Source: Ornithinibacillus salinisoli
Lineage (GTDB): Bacteria; Bacillota; Bacilli; Bacillales; Amphibacillaceae
DNA: 64,000 nt
NCBI RefSeq assembly: GCF_042682545.1
Contig: NZ_JBHUHQ010000015.1
Strand: one strand, 5' to 3'
Part shown: positions 9,223-17,848 of the stretch, piece by piece
Layout: every line of letters begins with the position of its first letter
How positions within the stretch are numbered: the first letter of the stretch is position 1
Translations under genes and position numbers: made by a program
The notes under the pieces: model-generated
The model's database searches: none
Seen by the model: the letters and a program-made list of their open reading frames with translations, nothing else
What the model was told of the DNA's origin: nothing

Positions 9223-9340
9223 GGTTATTGCTCCTTTATTAACTGTGTATAGTATTAGATTATAGCAGTTTATAAAAAAGAATACTTGCCAAGTGTTTAA
9301 TTTTCCTGTGAAAATACAATTTAAACTAAAGTATAATGAA

Positions 9341-9365
9341 CGAGGATAACTAGTGACTATCCTCG
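9341..9365 (-). terminator. Hairpin downstream of tctA
   Basis: Perfect 8-base stem CGAGGATA / TATCCTCG with a 9-base loop, between the end of tctA and the RNase H-like gene on the minus strand. The following T-tract is weak, so it may be an inefficient terminator. Confidence 0.55.
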
Positions 9366-9388
9366 TACCATTTTATATATCCATCTAA

Positions 9389-10900
9389 TTATTTAACTTT
9401 CGCTCTACTCGTTTGCCAGACGGTGAACGCAATTGATATTAAGGCTAATAACAAAAAAGTTAATGAGATAGGGCGGGATAAGAATAAGGTCCAGTCAGGA
9501 TTAGACATGAATGCCCTTCGTAAGTTCACTTCAGCAATTGGACCAAGAATAACACCTATAATAATAGGAGCTAACGCAAATTTGTATTTAGTAAAAAAGT
9601 ACCCAACTATTCCAATGATAAACAGTAAATACAGATCAGTTATACGATTGTTTAATACAAATGTACCGATAACACAGAGTATTAGAATCACAGGAACCAA
9701 AATCCGGGTAGGAATCTCTGTAACACGTACGAAAAAGCGAATTCCTAGAAACTGTGTAATGAGCATGAAAAATGAAGCCACTAAAAATGCAAGAAATATT
9801 CCACCAACAATGTTTGGTTCGTTAGTGATTAACAATGGACCAGGGTTTATTCCGTGAACCATTAAAGCGGATAATAACACAGCGGTTACCGCTGATCCTG
9901 GAATCCCCAAGGCAATCGTCGGGATGAGGTCACCACCAACTGTTGAGTTGTTTCCAGCTTCTGAAGCTACTACGCCTTCTTCATGACCATCACCAAATTT
10001 ATCCGATTCCTTGGACCATTTTTTTGCTTGGTCATAAGCTATGATATTAGCAATACTTCCTCCTGCTCCAGGAATGGCACCGATAATAGCTCCGATCGCG
10101 GAGGAACGAAGGAGATTGACTGGTTTGCGAATAACATTCATAAATGTTTCTTTTGGTTTCAATACAAATTGGATTCCTTTAATTTTATCTTCCTGTTTTT
10201 GTTTAAGATCTCTTTCTAACTCGGAACGTTCGACGGAGTTAAGTAGTCTCGAAATCGCAAACATTCCAATTAAAACAACGAGGAATGGTATACCGGCTCT
10301 GAGAGTTTGAATGTCAAAGGAGAAGCGGGATATGCCGACAATAGGATCTGCTCCAACTGTTGCAATTAACAAACCGAACAAACCAGCAATTAATCCTTTC
10401 AGTATGGATTCTCCGGTCACACTTGCTATGATAGTTAATGCCGCTACAATTAATGAAAACATTTCCCATGGACCAAACATGAGTGCCAAATTAGCAACCT
10501 GGGGTGCGATTGAAACGAGTATGAAAAAGCTGATGATTGAGCTTAGAAAGGATGCCCAGATTCCGATGGATAATGCTTTCCCGGGGTGACCTTTTCGTGC
10601 CATTGGATAGGCATCAAATGTGGTTGCTACAGCAGATGGGGTACCAGGAATCCCAAGTAGTGCGGCTGTAATGAGTCCACCTGACATACCACCAACAAGA
10701 ACTCCAATCATTGCAGCTACACCTGTGACTGGCTCCATTCCAAAGGTCAACGGTAATGTTAATACAATTGCCATTGTGACGGTAAAACCAGGAATTAGTC
10801 CAGCTAGAATTCCAGCTAGAACACCTAAAAATATTACAAAGAGTATATGTAATTGAAAAATTTCACTTATTCCAAGCAATAATAAATCGAACATTATCAC
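9389..10900 (-). CDS. tctA: Tripartite tricarboxylate transporter large membrane subunit TctA
   Basis: A 503-residue polytopic membrane protein, the large subunit of a TctABC carrier that imports citrate or related carboxylates with a periplasmic-type binding protein. The signature GLIPGFTVTMAIVLTLPLTFG lies near the N-terminus. A second conserved glycine/proline-rich region, IGAIPGAGGSIANIIAYDQAK, is near residue 280, followed by GIPGSAVTAVLLSALMVHG. Length is typical. It is last in the tctC-tctB-tctA order, 16 bases after tctB. Substrate cannot be told from sequence. Confidence 0.92.
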   Translation of the reverse strand: MIMFDLLLLGISEIFQLHILFVIFLGVLAGILAGLIPGFTVTMAIVLTLPLTFGMEPVTGVAAMIGVLVGGMSGGLITAALLGIPGTPSAVATTFDAYPMARKGHPGKALSIGIWASFLSSIISFFILVSIAPQVANLALMFGPWEMFSLIVAALTIIASVTGESILKGLIAGLFGLLIATVGADPIVGISRFSFDIQTLRAGIPFLVVLIGMFAISRLLNSVERSELERDLKQKQEDKIKGIQFVLKPKETFMNVIRKPVNLLRSSAIGAIIGAIPGAGGSIANIIAYDQAKKWSKESDKFGDGHEEGVVASEAGNNSTVGGDLIPTIALGIPGSAVTAVLLSALMVHGINPGPLLITNEPNIVGGIFLAFLVASFFMLITQFLGIRFFVRVTEIPTRILVPVILILCVIGTFVLNNRITDLYLLFIIGIVGYFFTKYKFALAPIIIGVILGPIAEVNLRRAFMSNPDWTLFLSRPISLTFLLLALISIAFTVWQTSRAKVK

Positions 10901-10916
10901 ACCTCCTTTTTATAGT

Positions 10917-11399
10917 TTAAAAAAATATTCCATCTGGAAATCTGACGTATAGAACACTTTCAAAAAAGTAATACATCCCGAACGTTACTACTAATGAAAT
11001 AAAACTAATAGTCACCATATTTTTTTTCTTACGAGGTCCGATGATGAGACCTGTTGCGATGATAAACGCAATACTGGATACGATAAAACCGATCACATCC
11101 AATAACATGATATACAAACCGAGTGTAATCAAGATAAGTATGACTAATTTGTGTTCTTTCCATAGCTCTTTTGAAAACTCCTTTATTCCTACGTCAAAGC
11201 TTGATGCCTTTGTCTTCATTAGCTCGATTGTTTTCTTAATTACTAGGAATGATGCTAATAAAGCTAATATTAAGGCAACTAATTTTGGATAGGAACCAGG
11301 ATCCAAGTGGGTTTCATTAAGCTGTTGGAAATCTCCCGAATTAAAAAAGATGATGGCGCTTAAAAGGATTAGTAGAATCCCTATTACAATTTCCCCCAT
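10917..11399 (-). CDS. tctB: Tripartite tricarboxylate transporter small membrane subunit TctB
   Basis: A 160-residue protein with four predicted hydrophobic helices, the small membrane partner of TctA. The LDPGSYPKLVALILALLASF motif after the first helix is typical of TctB. It lies between the binding protein and TctA genes in the same operon; the ATG follows a GGGAGG site. Confidence 0.87.
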   Translation of the reverse strand: MGEIVIGILLILLSAIIFFNSGDFQQLNETHLDPGSYPKLVALILALLASFLVIKKTIELMKTKASSFDVGIKEFSKELWKEHKLVILILITLGLYIMLLDVIGFIVSSIAFIIATGLIIGPRKKKNMVTISFISLVVTFGMYYFFESVLYVRFPDGIFF

Positions 11400-11470
11400 A
11401 ATATCCTCCCTGCTATTTCAGTTCTAATGAAGTAGAGGACGATTTCTCGCCCCCTTGATAAATATAGATT

Positions 11471-12436
11471 CTATTCAATATCTGCAATAATTTCTTCAAT
11501 TATTACGTTCTGTTTCTCTAAATAGTCAGCATACTCTTCATGGTTCATGAAGTTTACATTAGCACCTAGATTTTCTATGTCTTCCTTGAATCCTTCACTA
11601 TTTGCAACTTTTTCAAACTTGTCACTTAAAATTTTAATAATTTCTGGATCTGTACCACCGGGTGCTACATAACCGCGGTTAATTCCCATTGTAATGTCAT
11701 AGCCTAATTCTTTAAATGTTGGTACATCAGGCAGTGTGTCAGTTCTTTCTTCTGTACCAATAGCGATGAAGTTCATATGTCCTGCTTCTACAAACTCTAT
11801 GGCTGATGGATAATCAACAATAACAGCATCTACATGCGCACCAGCAAGTGCTTGAATTGCTTCTCCTAATCCTTCATAACCGACTAGATTATAGTTAATA
11901 CCTAGTTCCTTACCAATTTGTTCTACCCAGACTCGTGGAATCCCACTGACGGTTCCACCAAAATTAATTTGGCTATCCTGTCCGTATTCAACAAATTCTT
12001 CTAACGAATCAACATTCATTTCGCTTGAAACAGCTAGAATTTGGTTGGAAGCTGACATTGATGCAATTGGTTCAAAATCATCGTAGTTTACTTCTGAAAC
12101 TCCAGTATGATGAGCGACAAGATGTCCTTCATGAATTTGTCCAATATGATAACCGTTTGGTTCTTGTTCTAGTAATTCCTCAGCTCCGATTGTACCACCG
12201 ACACCAGGAATATTGACAACAACCAAGGATTGATCCAATGCTTCTTCCGCATGGTCAACAACCACACGACCTTCAATATCACTGCCACCGCCTGGATCCC
12301 ATGGAATCACCACTTCAATTTCACGATTCGGATAATCTTCTGCCGAATCCCCTTCATTTCCACAAGCTACTAGGACCATTGCAATGGAAATAGTTAAAAG
12401 ATATACAACAAGAGTGCTTACCTTCCATTTAGCCAT
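11471..12436 (-). CDS. tctC: Tripartite tricarboxylate transporter substrate-binding lipoprotein TctC (Bug family)
   Basis: A 321-residue extracytoplasmic binding protein. The lipobox LVAC puts the lipid-anchored cysteine at residue 25. The mature part shows the Bug-family pattern: YPNREIEVVIPWDPGGGSDIEGR near the N-terminus, then a PGVGG loop and VDAVIVDYPSAIEF in the second lobe. The ATG at 12436 is preferred because AAGGAG lies 9 bases upstream; an in-frame ATG three codons earlier abuts the site. It is first in the operon, behind the promoter at 12556-12584. Confidence 0.9.
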   Translation of the reverse strand: MAKWKVSTLVVYLLTISIAMVLVACGNEGDSAEDYPNREIEVVIPWDPGGGSDIEGRVVVDHAEEALDQSLVVVNIPGVGGTIGAEELLEQEPNGYHIGQIHEGHLVAHHTGVSEVNYDDFEPIASMSASNQILAVSSEMNVDSLEEFVEYGQDSQINFGGTVSGIPRVWVEQIGKELGINYNLVGYEGLGEAIQALAGAHVDAVIVDYPSAIEFVEAGHMNFIAIGTEERTDTLPDVPTFKELGYDITMGINRGYVAPGGTDPEIIKILSDKFEKVANSEGFKEDIENLGANVNFMNHEEYADYLEKQNVIIEEIIADIE

Positions 12437-12519
12437 AAAGTTCATCTCCTTTTTGTGATAGTTTCCACTAAATAGTTAATGAGAAATCCTAAGCCAATAA
12501 TCTGCTTCTTAAATCAAAA

Positions 12520-12533
12520 TGAAAGCAATTACA
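12520..12533 (-). promoter_or_regulatory. cre-like CcpA site downstream of the tctCBA promoter
   Basis: On the minus strand TGTAATTGCTTTCA fits the cre consensus TGWAANCGNTNWCA with one mismatch at the central C. It lies 22 bases downstream of the -10 box, where bound CcpA would block transcription. Found by eye. Confidence 0.45.
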
Positions 12534-12555
12534 AATCATCTGAATATTTTATGAT

Positions 12556-12584
12556 ATTATAATTTATTTATTACTTACAGTCAA
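12556..12584 (-). promoter_or_regulatory. Sigma-A promoter of tctCBA
   Basis: On the minus strand TTGACT (12584-12579), a 17-base spacer and a perfect TATAAT (12561-12556), about 120 bases before the tctC start codon. Confidence 0.7.
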
Positions 12585-12735
12585 TATGCAATTTTATAAA
12601 AATTAGTTTCTTTTTGATAAAATTGAAAGTATTACCTTTCTTATTGTTCAAAAGCCATATTCTGATGTAATAATCCATTCAGCCTCCTAATATAGTACAA
12701 GTATACTTCAAGCAGATTAGGGAGGACTTCCAATT

Positions 12736-13992
12736 ATGATCTATAAACTATTTCCTGGATTAAGGAAACTAGTATCCTACAACACATCAAATCTTTCGGG
12801 AGATATCACAGCGGGAGTAATAGTGACATTTTTGTTGTTTCCGCAAAGTATGGCTTATGCCATAATAGCTGGTGTTCCAATAACGATGGGATTACTTGCA
12901 GGCACATTTCCTTTACTAATCTATTGTTTGTTTGGTAGCTCCAACTATTTATCTGTTGGGCCAGTTTCTGTCGTATCCTTATTGGCTTTTACTGGTGTAT
13001 CAAACATTGTGGAGCCTGATTCTAGTAGGTTTTTAGAGATAATAATTTTCCTTTCCCTGATAGTGGGGGGTGTGCAACTATTGATGGGGATGTTAAAAAT
13101 GGGGTCTCTATTAAAATATATTTCACCAGCTGTCATTGACGGATTTACCTCTGCATTGGCAATCATTATCATACTGAATCAAATGAGCTCTATCATGGGT
13201 GTTAGTTTACCGAAATATAAGAACATTTTTACTTACATCATGGATATCTTGTATAACATTTCAAATGTAAACATATTAACTGTAATGATTGGATTAGCCA
13301 GTTTCATTATATTAGTCTTTTTAAAAAGTAAGCTTCATATCTCATCCAGTCCATTTCTTCTTATGATCATATCAATTTTGATCGTCGATTATTATGACCT
13401 GAACAAACAGGGAGTAGAAGTTGTAGGGGAATTGCCAAAGGACATGCCAGATGTTTCCGTTATGATTCCTACTGTAGAATTACTATTATCTATACTACCG
13501 ATCGCGATGATAATTGGATTTATATCATTTTTCGAGTCTTTTTCAGTGGCAAAAACTTTGGGAGACAAAGAAAATGAACAAGTGAATCCGAATCAAGAAT
13601 TAGTTGGATTAGGCTTTGCAAATATGACAAGTTCATTTGTTGGAACCATTCCGGTTGCTGGTGCTATCTCACGAACAGCAGTCAATTATGAGTCTGGTGC
13701 AAAAACAAATGTGTCCATGTTCGTTACTGCATTATTAATGCTGTTAGCATTTTCTTATTTGACGCCGTTCATTTATTACCTTCCTAATACAACATTAGCT
13801 GCGATCATCATATTTGCTGTAATGAAGCTAATTAATGTAAAAAAACTCAAGTATTTTATAACGAACCAAATCATGGAAGCTATTATCTTTTTAATTACTT
13901 TTATTGCTACGTTAGTACTAGATGTTTTTATGGGACTAGTTGTTGGAGTAGTTTTTACGTTAGGCGTGAATGTAGTAAGAAGAGTTTTTTGA
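12736..13992 (+). CDS. SulP-family anion transporter without STAS domain
   Basis: A 418-residue membrane protein of the SulP (SLC26) family, which moves sulfate, bicarbonate or other anions. Family motifs are LSGDITAGVIVTFLLFPQSMAY near the start and a FFESFSVAKTLG segment in the middle, followed by the conserved NPNQELVGLGFANM region. The protein stops right after the last membrane helix at VVRRVF; the C-terminal cytoplasmic STAS domain common in the family is absent. A REP-like palindrome begins at the base after the stop. Short SulP proteins do occur in Bacillus, so loss of STAS by a REP event is only one explanation. The start follows GGGAGGAC. Confidence 0.85.
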   Translation: MIYKLFPGLRKLVSYNTSNLSGDITAGVIVTFLLFPQSMAYAIIAGVPITMGLLAGTFPLLIYCLFGSSNYLSVGPVSVVSLLAFTGVSNIVEPDSSRFLEIIIFLSLIVGGVQLLMGMLKMGSLLKYISPAVIDGFTSALAIIIILNQMSSIMGVSLPKYKNIFTYIMDILYNISNVNILTVMIGLASFIILVFLKSKLHISSSPFLLMIISILIVDYYDLNKQGVEVVGELPKDMPDVSVMIPTVELLLSILPIAMIIGFISFFESFSVAKTLGDKENEQVNPNQELVGLGFANMTSSFVGTIPVAGAISRTAVNYESGAKTNVSMFVTALLMLLAFSYLTPFIYYLPNTTLAAIIIFAVMKLINVKKLKYFITNQIMEAIIFLITFIATLVLDVFMGLVVGVVFTLGVNVVRRVF

Positions 13993-14036
13993 AGTGCCTG
14001 TGACTTATCGAATGTCGACAAGTCACAGGCATTTTT
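13993..14036 (+). repeat. Variant REP palindrome and bidirectional terminator
   Basis: Arms TGCCTGTGACTT and AAGTCACAGGCA around ATCGAATGTCGAC, ending in TTTTTT. Relative to other copies the inner CAC/GTG has become GAC/GTC in both arms, preserving pairing. It lies between the convergent SulP and chromate-transporter genes and starts flush with the SulP stop. Confidence 0.85.
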
Positions 14037-14038
14037 TA

Positions 14039-14569
14039 TTAACCTAGAAAGAATCCGCCAAATAGAAGTGCTCCGGCTACGACGAATGCGGGATGAACTT
14101 TTCGTCGTTCTATAAGCAAATAGCTAATGACAGCGATCAATATTGTCGGTAATAAACCAATCCCTACATAAGATTCTGCAAAGAAGTTCCAAGTCATAAC
14201 ACCTAAAAGGATCGCGATTACTGGTTGTACGAATAATGTTAATCGTTTGACCTTCGGTGAATCTTTATATTTTAATAGTAATCCACCTAATAAAATCATG
14301 AGTATAAGAGATGGTGCTACTGTTGCAAAGACACCAATAAACATGCCGGGCATACCACCAACCTCAAACCCGATATACCCTGCCATTTTCGTAGCAATTG
14401 GTCCAGGTAGGGAATTCCCTAGTGCTAGTACTTCACTGAATTCTTGGACTGTCATCCATTCATAGCGTTTTACTACTTCATTCTCTACAAGTGGAATTGA
14501 AGCAGGTCCTCCACCATATCCAAGTATTCCTGGGATGAAGAATGCTAAAAATATTTGCCAATAGATCAT
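14039..14569 (-). CDS. Chromate transporter half-subunit (CHR family, YwrA/YwrB-like)
   Basis: A 176-residue short-chain CHR protein with six predicted helices. Motifs GYGGGPASIPLVENEVV and LGNSLPGPIATKMAGYIG are diagnostic. Short CHR proteins work as pairs; the partner gene overlaps this one by 4 bases (ATGA), which indicates translational coupling. Export of chromate by the pair is known for B. subtilis ChrS/ChrN-type homologs; the physiological anion is not determined here. It sits in a ywrABCD-like block with ggt and an Lrp regulator. Confidence 0.88.
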   Translation of the reverse strand: MIYWQIFLAFFIPGILGYGGGPASIPLVENEVVKRYEWMTVQEFSEVLALGNSLPGPIATKMAGYIGFEVGGMPGMFIGVFATVAPSLILMILLGGLLLKYKDSPKVKRLTLFVQPVIAILLGVMTWNFFAESYVGIGLLPTILIAVISYLLIERRKVHPAFVVAGALLFGGFFLG

Positions 14570-15141
14570 GTTGTTTGCTTCCCTTCTTTCTTCTCTGAGT
14601 TGTTCTCCTTATTTTTAATTGATAAAGCTACAACGAGTAAAATGGCAATAATAATTCCTGGATGGATATGAATAACTTGGAGAAGAACAATCAATATAAC
14701 AACAATTATGATAGCTTTTTTCCATCCAAAACCTTTCCCTGATTTATTTATAAATTGCCAGGTCAATGTTGCCATCATCATTCCAACGACTGGAATTACG
14801 CCTGCAGTCATTCCCTGCACCCAATTAAACTCTTCTATAAATGATAAAGAGGTAAGTAGGGCAATCATAAGAAGAATCGTTGGAATAATGTTTGCTAGGA
14901 TTGCATTAATCATTCCGAAGACTCCGGATACTCGGTATCCTATGTACCCTGCTAATTTGGTTGCAATGGGTCCTGGTAGTGAGTTTCCTATTGCAAGTAT
15001 GTCACCAAATTCGTCATCATTTAGCCATTTATATTTGTTAACTACTTCCTTTTGAATTAGCGGTATAGATGCTGGTCCACCACCGAATCCAAGCATTCCA
15101 ACTCGAAAAAATCCGATAAAAAGATCCCAATGTGTTTTCAT
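14566..15141 (-). CDS. Chromate transporter half-subunit (CHR family)
   Basis: A 191-residue partner of the downstream CHR gene. It shows FGGGPASIPLIQKEVVNKY at about 20-38 and IGNSLPGPIATKLAGYIGYRV at about 50-70. It has a longer, charged cytoplasmic tail (NKENNSEKKEGKQ) than its partner. The ATG follows an AAAGG site. The gene is separated from the upstream ggt gene by a strong hairpin at 15170-15209. Confidence 0.88.
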   Translation of the reverse strand: MKTHWDLFIGFFRVGMLGFGGGPASIPLIQKEVVNKYKWLNDDEFGDILAIGNSLPGPIATKLAGYIGYRVSGVFGMINAILANIIPTILLMIALLTSLSFIEEFNWVQGMTAGVIPVVGMMMATLTWQFINKSGKGFGWKKAIIIVVILIVLLQVIHIHPGIIIAILLVVALSIKNKENNSEKKEGKQTT

Positions 15142-15169
15142 ATTGTCACATACCTTTATGCATATTGAT

Positions 15170-15209
15170 GAGGCTGTTCAAATAGTGTATGTTACTATTT
15201 GACAGCCTC
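15170..15209 (-). terminator. Long hairpin between ggt and the chromate transporter genes
   Basis: GAGGCTGTTCAAATAGT pairs with ACTATTTGACAGCCTC (one bulged base, 7-base loop). On the minus strand the 3' side lacks a real T-run, so it may attenuate or process the transcript rather than fully terminate it. Confidence 0.5.
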
Positions 15210-15241
15210 TAGTTTACCTTTATATTAATTAAACTCTTCCT

Positions 15242-16855
15242 TTACCAGGATGCTACACTACCGTCCGTTCTTGATTCGGATCCACCTACTAATACACCTG
15301 TTTCAGGATCACGCCAAATAATTTGGCCTCTTCCAAAGCTATTTGGCTCCAACTGAATGCGAATATCATGACCTTTAGCAGCTAATTCCTGTGCAATATG
15401 ATGGAAAAAGCGGTCCTCTACTTCTACGGTTTTATCCTTCATCCATTGCCATCTTGCGGCATCTAATGCTGCTTGAGGGTGGAGACCGAAGTCAATGGTA
15501 TTCATAACAACTTGTACATGCCCCTGTGGTTGCATGAATCCGCCCATTACTCCAAATGGTCCAACAGGTTGATTATTTTTCGTTAAGAAACCTGGAATAA
15601 TTGTGTGGTATGTCTGTTTACCACCTTCTAATGCATTGACGTGATTCGGATCGAAGGAGAAATTATGCCCACGATTTTGTAAAGCAATACCAGTACCTGG
15701 TACAACAATTCCTGATCCGAATCCCATGTAATTACTTTGAATAAAGGAAACCATATTTCCTTCATTATCGGCAGTTGCTAAATATACCGTTCCGCCCGCT
15801 TTTGGTTCACCAGCATCTGGTGTTAATGCTTCATCTGTAATTAATGATCGACGTTCTTCGGTATAAGCATCACTTAAAATGTCATGACTTGAATATTTCA
15901 TATGTTTTTCTTCCGTTACATGCTTGAGGGCATCAGCAAAAGCTAACTTAATTGCTTCAATTTGTTTGTGATACGTATCAGCAGATTCTTTTGTATGGAA
16001 TGAAAATCCTTTGAGTATATTTAGTGCTTCCAATGCAACAATTCCTTGGCCATTCGGTGGGATTTCCCAAACATCATATCCACGATAATTAACACGGATA
16101 GGGTCGACCCAATCTGGTTTATATTCTGCTAAATCATCTGCTGCTAAAAACCCTTCTGTTTCGTTAGAGAAAGAGACGATTTTTTCGGCTAACCTTCCTC
16201 GGTAGAACGATTCTGCATTTGTATCAGCTATTTCCTGTAACGTATTTGCATGATCCTTTGAAGACCAAATTTCTCCTACTTTAGGTGCTCTTCCATTTGG
16301 TGCAAATGTTTTGAACCAATTTTCAAATTCTTTATCAGTTAGCTTAGTTTTAAATTTACGATACGCATTATCCCAAAACTTACCTAATGTCGGTGAGATC
16401 GGATAACCTTCTCTAGCATATGTAATAGCAGGTTCTAAGGTATCTTTTAATGAAAGCTTTCCAAATCGATTGGATAATTCAGCCCATGCTCCTGGTATAC
16501 CTGGAACTGTTACTGGAACCCAACCATGAGTAGGAATTTCCGTATAATTTCTTTCTTTTAAAGCATCTATGGAAATTGACTTTGGAGATTTTCCACTCCC
16601 GTTTAAACCATGAAGCTCTCCTTTTGTCCAAACTAAGGCAAACGCATCTCCACCAATCCCATTTGAAGTTGGCTCAACAACGGTTAAGCTTGCAGCAGTT
16701 GCAATCGCTGCATCAATAGCATTTCCGCCTTTTTTTAATATATCAAGTCCTGCTTGTGCAGCAAGTGGTTGTGAAGTTGCTACCATTCCGTTTTTCGCGT
16801 AGACTGGCTTACGAGAAATAGCATCTGATCCATTAGAAAACTTAGAAAAATCCAT
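15242..16855 (-). CDS. ggt: Gamma-glutamyltransferase family protein (YwrD-like)
   Basis: A 537-residue Ntn-hydrolase of the gamma-glutamyltransferase family. The autocleavage nucleophile is Thr356 in KAGGTVYLATAD, followed by NMVSFIQSNYMGFGSG. GNAIDAAIATAASLTVVEP near residue 45 is the family N-terminal signature. There is no signal peptide, unlike the secreted Ggt of B. subtilis, so it is probably cytoplasmic. The set chromate pair, ggt and Lrp-type regulator matches B. subtilis ywrABCD. The start at 16855 has AAGGAG 9 bases upstream; an earlier in-frame GTG overlaps that site. Confidence 0.88.
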   Translation of the reverse strand: MDFSKFSNGSDAISRKPVYAKNGMVATSQPLAAQAGLDILKKGGNAIDAAIATAASLTVVEPTSNGIGGDAFALVWTKGELHGLNGSGKSPKSISIDALKERNYTEIPTHGWVPVTVPGIPGAWAELSNRFGKLSLKDTLEPAITYAREGYPISPTLGKFWDNAYRKFKTKLTDKEFENWFKTFAPNGRAPKVGEIWSSKDHANTLQEIADTNAESFYRGRLAEKIVSFSNETEGFLAADDLAEYKPDWVDPIRVNYRGYDVWEIPPNGQGIVALEALNILKGFSFHTKESADTYHKQIEAIKLAFADALKHVTEEKHMKYSSHDILSDAYTEERRSLITDEALTPDAGEPKAGGTVYLATADNEGNMVSFIQSNYMGFGSGIVVPGTGIALQNRGHNFSFDPNHVNALEGGKQTYHTIIPGFLTKNNQPVGPFGVMGGFMQPQGHVQVVMNTIDFGLHPQAALDAARWQWMKDKTVEVEDRFFHHIAQELAAKGHDIRIQLEPNSFGRGQIIWRDPETGVLVGGSESRTDGSVASW

Positions 16856-17103
16856 GAAGCACACTCCTTATTATTATTTTTAGAATTAATGCCATATTAT
16901 GAGAAGAAAGCAAATTTGTCAATAACAGTTAATCAAAAATAAGCTAAAACGTAATTATAACTTTCTTTTTATAGACTATAATATATTTTAACTTTCGATA
17001 TGAAGATTGCATCTTTGTTCGAAAACTTACACAACTTCTTTCTATTCATAAGTCTATCAGTTATAATTGAACTACATCTTTAATTTCTAAGGGAGTTTTG
17101 TGG

Positions 17104-17553
17104 GTGAAACTGGATAAAATAGATAAAGCATTAATTGAAATTCTAGCTGATGATGGTAGAATATCCTACGTTAATTTAGCAGAGAAAGTAGGTCTTTCAC
17201 GTGTAGCAGTAAAAGATAGAATTCATAACTTAATGGAGAAAGGAATTATTGAAAAGTTTACAGTAGTAGTAAACTCAGAGAAGGCAGGGAAGCAAATTTC
17301 TGCTTTTTTTGAAGTTGAAGTTGATCCAATGCAATTGCAGCAAGTAGCACAAAACTTGGCGGATAATCCAAATGTTGCTAGCATTTATCAGATGACTGGT
17401 CCAAGTACACTTCACATGCATGTTCTTGTTGAGGATATGAAAATGTTAGAAACTTTCATTAACGATGAGCTCTATTCAGTTGAAGGAATTAATCGTATTG
17501 AAAGCTCGGTAATCTTAAAGCGATTTAAAAGTCGTAATGGGTATAAACTATAA
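17104..17553 (+). CDS. Lrp/AsnC-family transcriptional regulator (YwrC-like)
   Basis: A 149-residue regulator: N-terminal winged HTH (about 1-55; NLAEKVGLSRVAVKDRIHNL) and C-terminal RAM effector domain (about 65-140). It is divergent from ggt, so local control of the ggt/chromate genes is likely. Amino-acid sensing is known for the family. GTG at 17104 is chosen because AAGGGAG lies 8 bases upstream; the TTG two codons earlier is too close. TATAAT at 17062-17067 may be its -10 box. Confidence 0.85.
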   Translation: MKLDKIDKALIEILADDGRISYVNLAEKVGLSRVAVKDRIHNLMEKGIIEKFTVVVNSEKAGKQISAFFEVEVDPMQLQQVAQNLADNPNVASIYQMTGPSTLHMHVLVEDMKMLETFINDELYSVEGINRIESSVILKRFKSRNGYKL

Positions 17554-17580
17554 CTTGATTTTAAAAATAGCAGTTAGATA

Positions 17581-17617
17581 AGATCCTTCACTTCAGAGAG
17601 AGTGAAAGGATCTTTTT
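17581..17617 (+). terminator. Rho-independent terminator of the Lrp-type gene
   Basis: AGATCCTTCACT and AGTGAAAGGATCT form a stem with one bulge, followed by TTTTTATTTTT. Confidence 0.85.
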
Positions 17618-17767
17618 ATTTTTAGGATGAATAAGTATTATTTTATTCTTGTATTTATGCGTAGGTCTTATGTTATAAAAAATTACAAAATGATGTTCGT
17701 GTAGTAATTTTGTATGATTAATGTAATGAATTTATTGATTTTGATTTATTTTTGTTGCTTAAATCTA

Positions 17768-17796
17768 TTGACACCTTCATATGATTGAAGTATAGT
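17768..17796 (+). promoter_or_regulatory. Sigma-A promoter of the oligopeptide ABC operon
   Basis: TTGACA (17768-17773), a 17-base spacer, and TATAGT (17791-17796). The spacer contains a perfect inverted repeat CTTCA-TATGAT-TGAAG (17775-17790) that could bind a regulator. The first start codon follows 52 bases later. Confidence 0.75.
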
Positions 17797-17848
17797 CTAT
17801 TTTAAATATATAGAAAATTACACCAAAACTGAATAAAGGAGGGGCGCC

